Source of the DNA: Thermoactinomyces mirandus
Lineage (GTDB): Bacteria > Bacillota > Bacilli > Thermoactinomycetales > Thermoactinomycetaceae
Assembly: GCF_013868055.1 (NCBI RefSeq)
Contig: NZ_JACEOL010000067.1
Coordinates: 1 to 39,338, forward strand
Direction of reading: 5' to 3'
DNA: 39,338 nt
The position numbers and the translations under genes were made by a program. Below the pieces are notes generated by a model. That model saw only the letters and a list, made by a program, of their open reading frames with translations, was not told where the DNA came from and made no database searches. Shown one piece after another: positions 25,387 through 33,823 of this stretch. Every line of letters begins with the position of its first letter. Position 1 is the stretch's first letter.

Positions 25387-25425
25387 AGGGGTTTCCGATA
25401 AAGAACAAGTGAAGGAGACCTGCTC

Positions 25426-26886
25426 ATGATTGGAAGAAAAATTTTCATACTATTCCTGGCTGCCTTGCTATTCCTGGTCGGAATTGTTGGAAACAGTAAC
25501 ATAGCAATTGCCGCCGAAGAACAGGAAAAAAATTCAGAAGGATACAGTCTGATCAGTGATCTTTTAACCATTTTTCCCGAGGACCAGATCGAAAAAGCGG
25601 AAGCAAAAGGCTATGAAGTGAAGTTTTCAAAATACCAGCCAAGCCAGTACAATCTGGAAATCTTTACGGAAGAAACCTCCTTTTATGAATTGGATACCAA
25701 ACTGTCAAACCAGGTGTATATCCTGATTAATGAATTTAACAACTTTATTTGGCAAGCCTTATTGTCATGGAATTTTACGGTGATTTTAATCGTTGAAAAC
25801 GCATTTTCTCTCAATGTGGTGGATCAGTTTGCAGATGCAGTCGAAGAAGCGGTTCAGCAGCTGGCCGGTTTTAGCGGAAGCGGTTATGGCAGCACCGGGT
25901 TGATGGGGAACTTTTTGACCCTGATGATCATTATTGCCGGAGCGTGGATTGCTTACAAGGGACTGATCAAAAAGAAGACAACAGAAGCGCTGGGCGGAAT
26001 GCTTTCCAGCGTTTTGGTCCTGATGCTGGGACTTGTCTTTTTTGCCAATGCCGGTGGGGTTATGCAGTATCTCAATGAAATCAGCAGTGGTTTGAGCCAG
26101 GAACTGATGGGGGTCGGGATTGAGTTTCAGGAAAATCTGGAAGAGGGGGAAGTCAATTATCCCGCCGATGTTTCATCGCTGGTTGTTTCCGACAAGCTTT
26201 ACAACATGATGGTATATGAACCTTATCTGATGCTGCAGTATGCCAAAACCTCCAGCGACCCTGAGCTGACCCAGGGAAGGATTCAGAAAATCCTCGCTTT
26301 TAAGCCAGGCAGTACAGCGAGACAAAACATGGTGAAAGAAGAAGTTAAAAAGTTCAATAATCCGATGGTTACCACAGAAGGGGTCTTTCAGCGCCTGACC
26401 TTGTTGATTTTGCTATGTGTTTCCCACTTTATTCTGGGATTGTTATTCTTATTCATTGCCGGAGCCATGATCGTTTATCAGTTTTTGTTCTTGCTCATTG
26501 CCCTGTTCGCGCCATTCGCCTTTTTGATGGCCCTGAATCCGGCCTGGTCCAGTGTTGCGGTAAACTGGTTCAAGAAGTTTGTCGGCTACCAGCTGATCAA
26601 ATTGATTATTGGCGTTTTTTTCAGCATGTTGCTTACCATCTCCCAGTTCCTGTATACGATGAGTCCGCCAGATAAGGTTGGTTATATCTGGACTATCGCT
26701 ATCCAACTCATCCTGGTCATTGGTGTCATATGGAAACGGGAAGAACTGTTCAGCATCATGAAAGCACCAATGGGCAAAGGAGACAGTTTCAAAGGCGAGT
26801 TTAACATTCAAATGCCGATTGATTACATGACGAAGTACACACAAAGTCTGGCGTCTAAAGCTAAAAAAATCAAATTGAGAAGGTAG
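25426..26886 (+). CDS. VirB6/ConG-like polytopic channel protein
   Basis: 486 residues, ATG 25426 with GAAGGAGA 7 bp upstream. N-terminal signal peptide (FILFLAALLFLVGIVGNSN, then AIAAEEQEKN), a hydrophilic segment, a helix around residues 105-125, a pair at about 160-215 (LTLMIIIAGAWIAYKG and LSSVLVLMLGLVFFANAGG), and a C-terminal cluster of four helices (about 322-435). The conserved APFAFLMALNP with a following W/F-rich amphipathic stretch (NWFKKFVGYQLIKL) is typical of VirB6/TrbL/ConG channel proteins. Fits the ConG position after the ATPase. Confidence 0.85.
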   Translation: MIGRKIFILFLAALLFLVGIVGNSNIAIAAEEQEKNSEGYSLISDLLTIFPEDQIEKAEAKGYEVKFSKYQPSQYNLEIFTEETSFYELDTKLSNQVYILINEFNNFIWQALLSWNFTVILIVENAFSLNVVDQFADAVEEAVQQLAGFSGSGYGSTGLMGNFLTLMIIIAGAWIAYKGLIKKKTTEALGGMLSSVLVLMLGLVFFANAGGVMQYLNEISSGLSQELMGVGIEFQENLEEGEVNYPADVSSLVVSDKLYNMMVYEPYLMLQYAKTSSDPELTQGRIQKILAFKPGSTARQNMVKEEVKKFNNPMVTTEGVFQRLTLLILLCVSHFILGLLFLFIAGAMIVYQFLFLLIALFAPFAFLMALNPAWSSVAVNWFKKFVGYQLIKLIIGVFFSMLLTISQFLYTMSPPDKVGYIWTIAIQLILVIGVIWKREELFSIMKAPMGKGDSFKGEFNIQMPIDYMTKYTQSLASKAKKIKLRR

Positions 26887-26939
26887 CACAGGAACTGGCC
26901 CAACTGGCCCTGCGTTTTTAAAAGTGGGAGGGAATAGAG

Positions 26940-27518
26940 TTGTTTAACACAGACTTGCCCAGTGGACGCCGTCGACTTTTTGTTTTGATCCTGTTTGTTT
27001 TCATTGTAGCCGGTTTTTCCGTCAAATATCTGCTCATTCATCTGGGCTGGGTAGGAGATGGAGGAAATACGGAAGTTGGGGCCAAGGCGGAAAATTCCAA
27101 AAACATGGTGCCCGTAAATGAACCCGACATTCCCGCCCTGTCGCAAGAAGAAATACAGCGTGTGCAAATTACGGCAAGAGCTTTTGTTCGTGCATATGTG
27201 ACCAGAACTTCCGCTGATTATGATGGATGGCTCCGTTCACTCAAACCTTATGTTACGGATCAATTGTTTTCTTTGCTTGAAGAGGAAGCGAATTATTTTG
27301 AGTCTGGCGGCCAGACACCGACAAGCCGGTTTAAACAGTTGGGCAGGATCAATTGTCAGGATGATTTGGGAAAAGTCGGCTGTCTGGCTGAAATGGTTGT
27401 CGAACAGGATGAAAACGGGAAAAAAATTCCCATTGAGCGTGTGTATCAACTCACTTTGATTAAAGAAAAAGGGGAATGGTTAATTGAGGAGGTGGAGGTA
27501 CGTGGAAGCTTCGACTAA
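26940..27518 (+). CDS. Second VirB8/NTF2-like membrane-anchored protein
   Basis: 192 residues, TTG 26940 with GGGAGGG 7 bp upstream. One N-terminal membrane helix (about 14-36, LFVLILFVFIVAGFSVKYL) then an extracellular domain with RVQITARAFVRAYVTRT near residue 80, SLKPYVTDQLFSLL and a C-terminal EWLIEEVEVRG strand: a single NTF2/VirB8-like fold. It is distinct from the two-domain TcpC-like protein upstream. The only cysteines (NCQDDLGKVGC) may form a disulfide outside the cell. It overlaps the next gene by 17 bases. Confidence 0.75.
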   Translation: MFNTDLPSGRRRLFVLILFVFIVAGFSVKYLLIHLGWVGDGGNTEVGAKAENSKNMVPVNEPDIPALSQEEIQRVQITARAFVRAYVTRTSADYDGWLRSLKPYVTDQLFSLLEEEANYFESGGQTPTSRFKQLGRINCQDDLGKVGCLAEMVVEQDENGKKIPIERVYQLTLIKEKGEWLIEEVEVRGSFD

Positions 27519-28653
27519 AATCAGCCTTTCCACTGCTCGCCGCCGTCCGATCCGTCCTGAAAAAACGCTTTCCGTTAATATGAAATTGGTTTTATTTGTA
27601 AGCATTTTGGGATTTGGCGGTTTGCTTTTCTTTTTGGTTGCCATGTTTGGAACGGTTTTTATCAGCCTCTTTTCACTTAATTCTTCCGAAAACGGCCAAA
27701 TGGGGAGATGGGTAGTTGCGGAAGGTTTTCCCGAGATAGCGGAAAAATATCTGCCCATTTATCAGGAGGCTGGAAAAAAGTATGGTGTTCCGTGGCAAAT
27801 ACTGGCGGCCATTCATAAAGTGGAGACGGATTTTGGCCGGAACCTGAGTGAGAGTTCCGTCGGCGCAACAGGTCATACCCAATTTATGGATAAGACCTGG
27901 TTGGGCTGGGATTACCCGGGAGGTACGAAATTGGGTGATTTGCCTGATTCCATTGACATTACAGACCCGAAATTGATTGAAGCCTATGGGGGATATGGAG
28001 TTGACGGAAATAAAGATGGCAAAGCCGACCCTAATGATCCGGTCGATGCAATCCATGCAACCGCCAATTATCTGGCAGCAAACCATCAATCAGGAGAAGA
28101 CTGGTTCGCCCGCGGGGGACCTGTCTGGCAATACAATCGTGATTACGAGAATTATGTATTGAAAGTAAAAGAATATGCCGAAACCTTTGCCAAACCGGTA
28201 TATGCCTCCGGGTCCCGTTTCTCATCGGGACAGTTTATATGGCCGGTAGAGGGCGGCACGATTTCTTCTTCCTTTGGACTCCGGTTTCATCCGATCAAAA
28301 AGGTTTATCGCAGGCATGAAGGGATCGATATAGCAAAACCAGCCGGTTCTCCCATCGTTGCGAGTGATGGCGGGGTTGTCGTGGAATCGGGACCATCCAG
28401 CGGATATGGCTGGACAATTGTCATCGATCATGGCAATGGATTCCAGACCCTGTATGCCCATATGTATCCGCAGGATGTAAAAGTCCATGTCGGGCAGGAA
28501 ATATCAAAAGGCCATGTCATTGCCCTTGTCGGATCCAATGGCTGGAGCACCGGCCCGCATTTGCACTTTGAGGTTCGTAAAGACGGGCAGGTAATCGATC
28601 CGATGATGTTATTGCCTTCTTCAAAAAAGTTAAAGGAAGAAGGTCCGGAATAA
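27502..28653 (+). CDS. Membrane-anchored lytic transglycosylase-M23 endopeptidase fusion
   Basis: 383 residues, GTG 27502 with GGAGGTGGAGG directly upstream. One N-terminal membrane helix (about 31-58), an SLT/lysozyme-like domain (about 75-225; catalytic Glu in AAIHKVETDFGRN, ATGHTQFMDKTWLGW, ATANYLAANH) and an M23 peptidase domain (about 245-370) with metal ligands RHEGIDIAKP (His, Asp) and GPHLHFEVR (HxH). The enzyme would cut both glycan and peptide bonds, opening the wall for the secretion channel, as CwlT does in ICEBs1, although CwlT carries NlpC/P60 rather than M23. All catalytic residues are present. Confidence 0.93.
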   Translation: MEASTKISLSTARRRPIRPEKTLSVNMKLVLFVSILGFGGLLFFLVAMFGTVFISLFSLNSSENGQMGRWVVAEGFPEIAEKYLPIYQEAGKKYGVPWQILAAIHKVETDFGRNLSESSVGATGHTQFMDKTWLGWDYPGGTKLGDLPDSIDITDPKLIEAYGGYGVDGNKDGKADPNDPVDAIHATANYLAANHQSGEDWFARGGPVWQYNRDYENYVLKVKEYAETFAKPVYASGSRFSSGQFIWPVEGGTISSSFGLRFHPIKKVYRRHEGIDIAKPAGSPIVASDGGVVVESGPSSGYGWTIVIDHGNGFQTLYAHMYPQDVKVHVGQEISKGHVIALVGSNGWSTGPHLHFEVRKDGQVIDPMMLLPSSKKLKEEGPE

Positions 28654-28721
28654 AGAAATTGACTATATAACTCTGGTATTACCGATAAATGTCTTGTAGT
28701 AATAAGAAAGGTGGGGTTGGT

Positions 28722-31331
28722 TTGTTTCCTTGGAATAATGTGCCTAAAGGCGGAGATCATCAATTAAGTCAGGTTGCCAAGTGGTTTTTTTATCTGATTA
28801 TCGGCTTTGTATCCGTTATTGGCGCATTGTATTTGTGGAAATTTCTTGCGGATTTGTTCGGGGAAAAAAACGAAGCGGAAAAAGCGACCGACTGGATTTG
28901 GAATTTGTTCGGGTCGGCAGCAGATTTTTTCCTGGCCGCGCTTCCCTGGCTTGTTCTGCTGGGCATTGTTGTTCTGATCCTGGCTTATGCAAGCCGCTGG
29001 TCCACGAAATCCCATTATCGGAAACGCGCGATAAAGGGAGCAAAATATTTGCGCATCCTCCCTTCACACGACACAAAACTGGATTTGGACAAAATCTCGG
29101 AATTGACCCGAACCTTCGGGAGCATGATCCGTCCCTTGCGGATACGAATCCAGTATGGACGTCCCTGGTTTCGCTGGCGGTTTGCAATTCCGGAAGGAAG
29201 CAATCAGATCGGGATCTACCTGGCCTATCCCGAGGATAAGGAAAACAGTGTGAAGGATACCTTGCGAAGTGTTTATCCTTCTGCTGAGTTGCACGACATC
29301 AGCAGTGAGGATTTCCCGGGCCCGACCAGGGGAGGAATTGGGGGCCACTTCATTTTCAAGTTCAAAAAGAAAGGTTATCCGCTCACTTCCCTTATGCAAA
29401 CAAAACAGAGTCAGCTTGGCAGTATTCTGAACAGCCTGCGGCCGGGAACCTATATGGATTTGCAATTTTCCCCCGTAAGCTGGCGCGCTGTGGAAGAGCG
29501 TTCCGGAGAGGCACGCAGTCTCCTGACAAAAAAGAAACATAAAAATATGGGACCGGAAGAGCGGATTCGCCGTGCCGGTTTGATCCAGCGCCTGACCGGT
29601 CGTGAATTGTCTTTTCAGGTACGTCTGTCAGTCTGGTCCAATCATGAAAATGCTGAATCGGTAGTCCGGTCAACAGCAGAATCGATCCAGACAACTATGA
29701 AGTATGACGGGGAAATCTGGTTTATTCGCCAGCGCTGGTGGAATCCGATGAAAGATAACAATCTGGTGCCGATCCCCTGGCCGTTTACGCTGATGGCCTG
29801 GACTTCGGATGAACTTGCAACGTTGTTTCACTTGCCGCCGGCTGATCATTACATTTACCAGCCTCCTCAGGATGACGGGCCCAATGCTCGCGGTTATGTA
29901 GCTCATCTGTTTGAGAATCAACGGACCTTGGATAAGGATGAATTGCGGGAAGGCGTTTTGGTCGGGAAACTGAAACATCCTTTTGACAAACGGGAAGTAC
30001 GGGTCAATTTTGATCAGCTGAACAAGCACTTTGTTTTAACAGGCGCCAGCGGAATGGGAAAATCGAGTGTCGCCATAGACATGATCCAGTCACTTCTGGA
30101 TGAATGGTTTGACAATCCTGATGAATGTCCCGGATTCACAATTATTGACCCGGCGCGGGAGCTGGTGGCAATCATAGAAAACCGCTTGCGGATTGCTGAA
30201 CAGTTTGGGGTCAGGTTTCCCAAGGAAAAAATTCACCATTTGAATTTGTCATTTGATGCTACTCATATTCCCGCTTTAAACATGCTCTATCAGCCGGAAG
30301 GACTGTCTGCCGGCCAGGTTGCCCAGCAACTGGCGACGATTCTGATTGATTCGGAGATCAAGGATGAGTCGATTGAGCGGTCGAGACGGCTGGTGGAAAT
30401 TGCCGTGCAAAGCCTGCTGGAAGATAACCAGACGCATACACTGTTGGGAATAGACGATCTGTTCCGGAACCTTGCTTTCAGGAACAAAGTGATTCAAAAT
30501 GTACAGGACCCCTATATCAAACGGTTCTGGGCAAATACAGACGAACAGGAAATCAAAAACGAAGTGGAACCGGTTTTGCACCGGCTGGACCAGATTATGC
30601 AGAACCCGGCCCTTCGCCGCCTTTTCTGCCAGAAAGGCTTGAGTTTGGACCCCAAAACTTATATGGATGAGGGGCATATTGTCCTGATCGATACCTATGG
30701 CCTGAAAAATTACGATTTGCGCGTTACGGTCGGTTATTTGTTAAACCTCTATTATCAAATGGCGAAAAAGCGCACATCTTCATCCAAATTCCATCTGATG
30801 CTGATCGAGGAAGCGCATATGCTTCAAATTCCATTGATCACGGAAATCCTGCAGGAAGACCGGAAGTACCCGTTTGGAATTGGCCTGATTACGAGAGAAA
30901 TTGACCATTTCGAGAATTACGACTTGATGCAGGCCATCCGCTCCAATATCGGAATGGTAATCAGCTGCGGCCAGACAGAAGGTTCCGATGAAGTGGAGAG
31001 CCTGACGCGCAAATATGTCAAATCCAGTTTGGTAGAGTCGTTGCCTGAACGGAATGCAGCCGTCTATATTCGCACAAAACGGAAAATGCGCAGTGACGTA
31101 ACCACTTGTGTGGTATCCAATGAACCCCCACGCGTATTTCGCCCTGACGGAAAAGAGGCAGATCACAAGAGCGGAGAAAAAGATGAAGCGATGAACTGGG
31201 GATTGGACTGGGGACTGGAAATTCTGCGCAATGCCAGGGAGACTCGCTTGATCGAACAGGTAGACCAGGAAATTTCCGATTACATGGATCGAACCCTGTA
31301 TTATCATCCGCCTTCGGAAAATGCCAATTGA
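28722..31331 (+). CDS. Membrane-anchored HerA/TraG-type ATPase, coupling-protein candidate
   Basis: About 869 residues. TTG 28722 is preferred because AAAGGTGG lies 7 bp upstream; ATG 28689 has no ribosome binding site. Two N-terminal membrane helices (about 21-45 and 70-95, LAALPWLVLLGIVVLILAYA), a long middle domain without recognised motif (about 105-420), then a HerA/VirD4-like P-loop domain with LTGASGMGKSSVAID (near residue 441), Walker B FHLMLIEEAHML (near 690), and an arginine-finger-like region IGLITREID. Probably the type IV coupling ATPase or a second energising ATPase. Last gene of the array; a terminator follows. Confidence 0.85.
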   Translation: MFPWNNVPKGGDHQLSQVAKWFFYLIIGFVSVIGALYLWKFLADLFGEKNEAEKATDWIWNLFGSAADFFLAALPWLVLLGIVVLILAYASRWSTKSHYRKRAIKGAKYLRILPSHDTKLDLDKISELTRTFGSMIRPLRIRIQYGRPWFRWRFAIPEGSNQIGIYLAYPEDKENSVKDTLRSVYPSAELHDISSEDFPGPTRGGIGGHFIFKFKKKGYPLTSLMQTKQSQLGSILNSLRPGTYMDLQFSPVSWRAVEERSGEARSLLTKKKHKNMGPEERIRRAGLIQRLTGRELSFQVRLSVWSNHENAESVVRSTAESIQTTMKYDGEIWFIRQRWWNPMKDNNLVPIPWPFTLMAWTSDELATLFHLPPADHYIYQPPQDDGPNARGYVAHLFENQRTLDKDELREGVLVGKLKHPFDKREVRVNFDQLNKHFVLTGASGMGKSSVAIDMIQSLLDEWFDNPDECPGFTIIDPARELVAIIENRLRIAEQFGVRFPKEKIHHLNLSFDATHIPALNMLYQPEGLSAGQVAQQLATILIDSEIKDESIERSRRLVEIAVQSLLEDNQTHTLLGIDDLFRNLAFRNKVIQNVQDPYIKRFWANTDEQEIKNEVEPVLHRLDQIMQNPALRRLFCQKGLSLDPKTYMDEGHIVLIDTYGLKNYDLRVTVGYLLNLYYQMAKKRTSSSKFHLMLIEEAHMLQIPLITEILQEDRKYPFGIGLITREIDHFENYDLMQAIRSNIGMVISCGQTEGSDEVESLTRKYVKSSLVESLPERNAAVYIRTKRKMRSDVTTCVVSNEPPRVFRPDGKEADHKSGEKDEAMNWGLDWGLEILRNARETRLIEQVDQEISDYMDRTLYYHPPSENAN

Positions 31332-31350
31332 TCAATTGCAAACATCAGTT

Positions 31351-31390
31351 GAACCGGTCCTGCCAATGGATCGGTTCCTCTCCATTTTTT
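31351..31390 (+). terminator. Terminator of the T4SS-like array
   Basis: GAACCGGTCC (31351-31360) pairs with GGATCGGTTC (31368-31377, one G-T wobble), with TTTTTT at 31385-31390. Confidence 0.7.
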
Positions 31391-31412
31391 AAGGCAGAGA
31401 GGAAGACCGAAA

Positions 31413-31715
31413 TTGGGAAAACTATTGAAAGCAATTTTTGGCTTTTTTACCAGTTTGATTCCTTTTATTGAGACCTTGTTTTTATCATTTGTAATAGGCA
31501 GATACCTTCATTCCACTTCATTAAGCATTGTCATATTTATCGCTTTGATATTTACTTCATTCATATGGCATTCTCTGTTCAAGGCCATTGCCTGGGCTGT
31601 GATGGTCTATTTGATGGTTACGGTTTCTCAGTCATCGGGAGTTGTTTTTGCTGTCATTTTGGCCGTCGTTGTGGGGGGAATCCGCTTTGTGCTGGAAAAA
31701 ATCATCCGCCGCTAA
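31413..31715 (+). CDS. Small membrane protein
   Basis: 100 residues, TTG 31413 with GAGAGGAAG upstream. Very hydrophobic, three to four helices (LIPFIETLFLSFVIGRYL, SIVIFIALIFTSFIWHSLF, AWAVMVYLMVTVS, GVVFAVILAVVVGGIRF) and a basic RR end. No family recognised. It lies between two terminators, after the T4SS array and before bpsA, so it could be an accessory of either or neither. Confidence 0.6.
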   Translation: MGKLLKAIFGFFTSLIPFIETLFLSFVIGRYLHSTSLSIVIFIALIFTSFIWHSLFKAIAWAVMVYLMVTVSQSSGVVFAVILAVVVGGIRFVLEKIIRR

Positions 31716-31763
31716 AATATTCGGAAAGTGAACGGTTCAGTTATCGCAATCAGGAAGGTTTAC

Positions 31764-31795
31764 ATCCATCCTTTGTAAAGGGTGGATATTTTTTT
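31764..31795 (+). terminator. Terminator before bpsA
   Basis: ATCCATCCTTT (31764-31774) pairs with AAAGGGTGGAT (31777-31787) with one wobble, followed by ATTTTTTT. Confidence 0.75.
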
Positions 31796-31867
31796 GGTCT
31801 TTGCATGTTTTGGCGATGAATGGAAAAAGATACTTCTTAAAAAGTTATTTATTCAGGAGTGACATTC

Positions 31868-32947
31868 ATGCCAAAAATTCTTGCCGTGGGAACGGCGATC
31901 CCCCCGTACCCGATCAGACAGGAAGAAGCAAAGCAATTTGCGCGGAAAATGTTTGCGGATTCTTTCTCACAGGTCGACCGTTATCTGCAAATCTTTGAAA
32001 ATACGTCCATTCGCTGCCGGTACCTGAGCAAACCCCGGACATGGTATGAACAGGGACATCCTTTTGTCGAAAAGAATAAGGCATATTTCGAAACGGCCAT
32101 TGAGCTGGGTGAACAGGCGGTCCGTCGCTGCCTTAACAAAACGGGAATGGCGCCGGAAGAAATTGACCACTTTGTTTTTGTTTCCACAACGGGATTTTCC
32201 ACACCCAGTATAGACGCATATTTAATCAATCGCCTGTCGATGAAAAGAGATGTGAAGCGGACTCCGGTCTGGGGATTGGGCTGTGCCGGCGGAGTGGCAG
32301 GACTGGCACGGGCTTGTGAATATGCCAGGGCAAATCCGTCAGAAAAAGTATTATTATTGGCAGTTGAATGCTGCAGTTTGACGTTCTGTTCATCAGACCG
32401 TTCCAAAAGCAATCTGGTGGCCACCTCGCTGTTTGCCGACGGGGCGGCAGCCGTTTTGATTGGCGGGGAGAATGTAGCGTTGCCGGATAAAAACAGGATT
32501 TTCCCCAAAATGATACATACACAAAGTTATTTATGGCCGGATTCAGAGGATGTAATGGGCTGGGAATTTACAAGTGAAGGTATGAAAGTGATTTTTTCCC
32601 GGAGCATTCCCGATCTGGTGCATGCGGATGTGATGCCGGCAGTACAATATTTTCTGGCAAAAACGGGCACGGATTTGTCGCAGATCGAAGTATTTATCAC
32701 CCATCCGGGCGGAAAAAAGGTGTTGGATGCCTACCATCAAGCCCTGCACATCCCGCCTGACTGTTTGGCCCTGTCCTATCAGGTATTGAGAGATTACGGC
32801 AACATGTCATCTGCCACCATTTTGTTTGTTCTGGAACGGGAGTTGGAAAAGTGTCATGCCGCTGGAAGTTATGGGTTAATGTCTGCACTGGGACCCGGAT
32901 TCAGTTTGGAATTGGCTTTATTGCGCTGGGACAAGGAGGAAAAGTGA
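31868..32947 (+). CDS. bpsA: Type III polyketide synthase (chalcone synthase-like)
   Basis: Makes alkylpyrones or related polyketides from long-chain acyl-CoA and malonyl-CoA. 359 residues, ATG 31868 after AGGAGTG. The Cys-His-Asn triad is intact: Cys in GLGCAGGVAGL (near residue 139), His in ITHPGGKKV (near 279), Asn in DYGNMSSAT (near 311); STTGFSTPSID and GFSLELALLRW are family marks. It overlaps the methyltransferase gene (TGATG), the same pair as Bacillus bpsA-bpsB (bcsA-ypbQ), whose products form methylated alkylpyrones. Acyl starter specificity cannot be read from sequence. Confidence 0.93.
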   Translation: MPKILAVGTAIPPYPIRQEEAKQFARKMFADSFSQVDRYLQIFENTSIRCRYLSKPRTWYEQGHPFVEKNKAYFETAIELGEQAVRRCLNKTGMAPEEIDHFVFVSTTGFSTPSIDAYLINRLSMKRDVKRTPVWGLGCAGGVAGLARACEYARANPSEKVLLLAVECCSLTFCSSDRSKSNLVATSLFADGAAAVLIGGENVALPDKNRIFPKMIHTQSYLWPDSEDVMGWEFTSEGMKVIFSRSIPDLVHADVMPAVQYFLAKTGTDLSQIEVFITHPGGKKVLDAYHQALHIPPDCLALSYQVLRDYGNMSSATILFVLERELEKCHAAGSYGLMSALGPGFSLELALLRWDKEEK

Positions 32948-33516
32948 TGGCTTCATGGGGGCTTTGGCTGTTGTGGATTTGCGTGATCGGACAAAGGATG
33001 ATCGAACTGTCGGTGGCGAAACGGAATGCACGCTGGATCAAAGGGCGCGGCGGAGTGGAATATGGACAAAACCACTACCCTTGGCTTGTTCTGATCCATG
33101 TCCTGTTTTTGGCTTCGATCCTGGCGGAAGGATTGCTGCGGGATAACCAGCCGGAGTCATGGAGATGGATTCCGTTGCTGCTTTTTTTCGCCGTGCAAGG
33201 ATTAAGAATATGGGTGATGCGTTCGTTGGGAAACTGTTGGAATACGCGAATCTATGTCATTCCAGGAACAAAACCGCAAAACAAAGGGCCATACCGGTAT
33301 CTGAGACATCCCAATTATGTTGTGGTAATCCTGGAATTTGTTTTGCTGCCGCTGGTGATGGGGGCTTTTGTCAGCCTGTTTATTTTTTCGACCATAAACC
33401 TGCTCTTTTTATGGTTTGTCCGGATTCCGGCAGAGGAAAAAGCATGGCAGATTTATGGGGAAGAAATGGATGAAGCAATGAAGAAAAAACGTTTCCTGCC
33501 TGTTTTTTACAAATGA
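32947..33516 (+). CDS. bpsB: Isoprenylcysteine carboxyl methyltransferase-family protein
   Basis: 189 residues, ATG 32947 in the TGATG overlap with bpsA; longer frames lie inside bpsA. Membrane protein of the ICMT/YpbQ family with several helices (WLLWICVIGQRMIEL, WLVLIHVLFLASILAEG, LLVMGAFVSLFIF-like) and the SAM-binding C-terminal motifs GPYRYLRHPNYVVVILE (near residue 116-132) and RIPAEEKAW (near 160). In Bacillus BpsB methylates alkylpyrones made by BpsA, fitting this overlap. Confidence 0.9.
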   Translation: MASWGLWLLWICVIGQRMIELSVAKRNARWIKGRGGVEYGQNHYPWLVLIHVLFLASILAEGLLRDNQPESWRWIPLLLFFAVQGLRIWVMRSLGNCWNTRIYVIPGTKPQNKGPYRYLRHPNYVVVILEFVLLPLVMGAFVSLFIFSTINLLFLWFVRIPAEEKAWQIYGEEMDEAMKKKRFLPVFYK

Positions 33517-33823
33517 AAAATTGTGGGATTTAGGCGCCCTTGGATTGACCCTGTCATGTTGATCTGGTCATCGGGTATCTGTTGAAAACGCTTGATTGAG
33601 GAAATCAAGTTAAATATCGCATATCGCTGGTTTGCAGGGCTTTACCTGACAATTCCGGTCTTCATTATTCCACTTTCAGCCAAAGGGGTTATTAAGTCTC
33701 CTCCGGTTTGAACACCGGATTCAACACTTCTCCTCGATAAGCAATTTCCGCTATCTAAAGGAAGAATTTTCCCTGTGAAACTATTGATCATGCAATTAAC
33801 CTTAGCTTAGGGGGTGTACAAAA
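33517..33823 (+). promoter_or_regulatory. Gap before the PTS operon, with a cre-like site
   Basis: No gene seen. TGAAAACGCTTGAT (33583-33596) matches the left half and centre of the cre consensus but not the right arm. CTTGATT/AATCAAG (33591-33609) forms a 7-bp hairpin that could be the weak end of the bpsAB transcript. TCCGGT/ACCGGA near 33700-33720 is a small inverted repeat. The promoter of the downstream operon is not clear. Confidence 0.35.
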
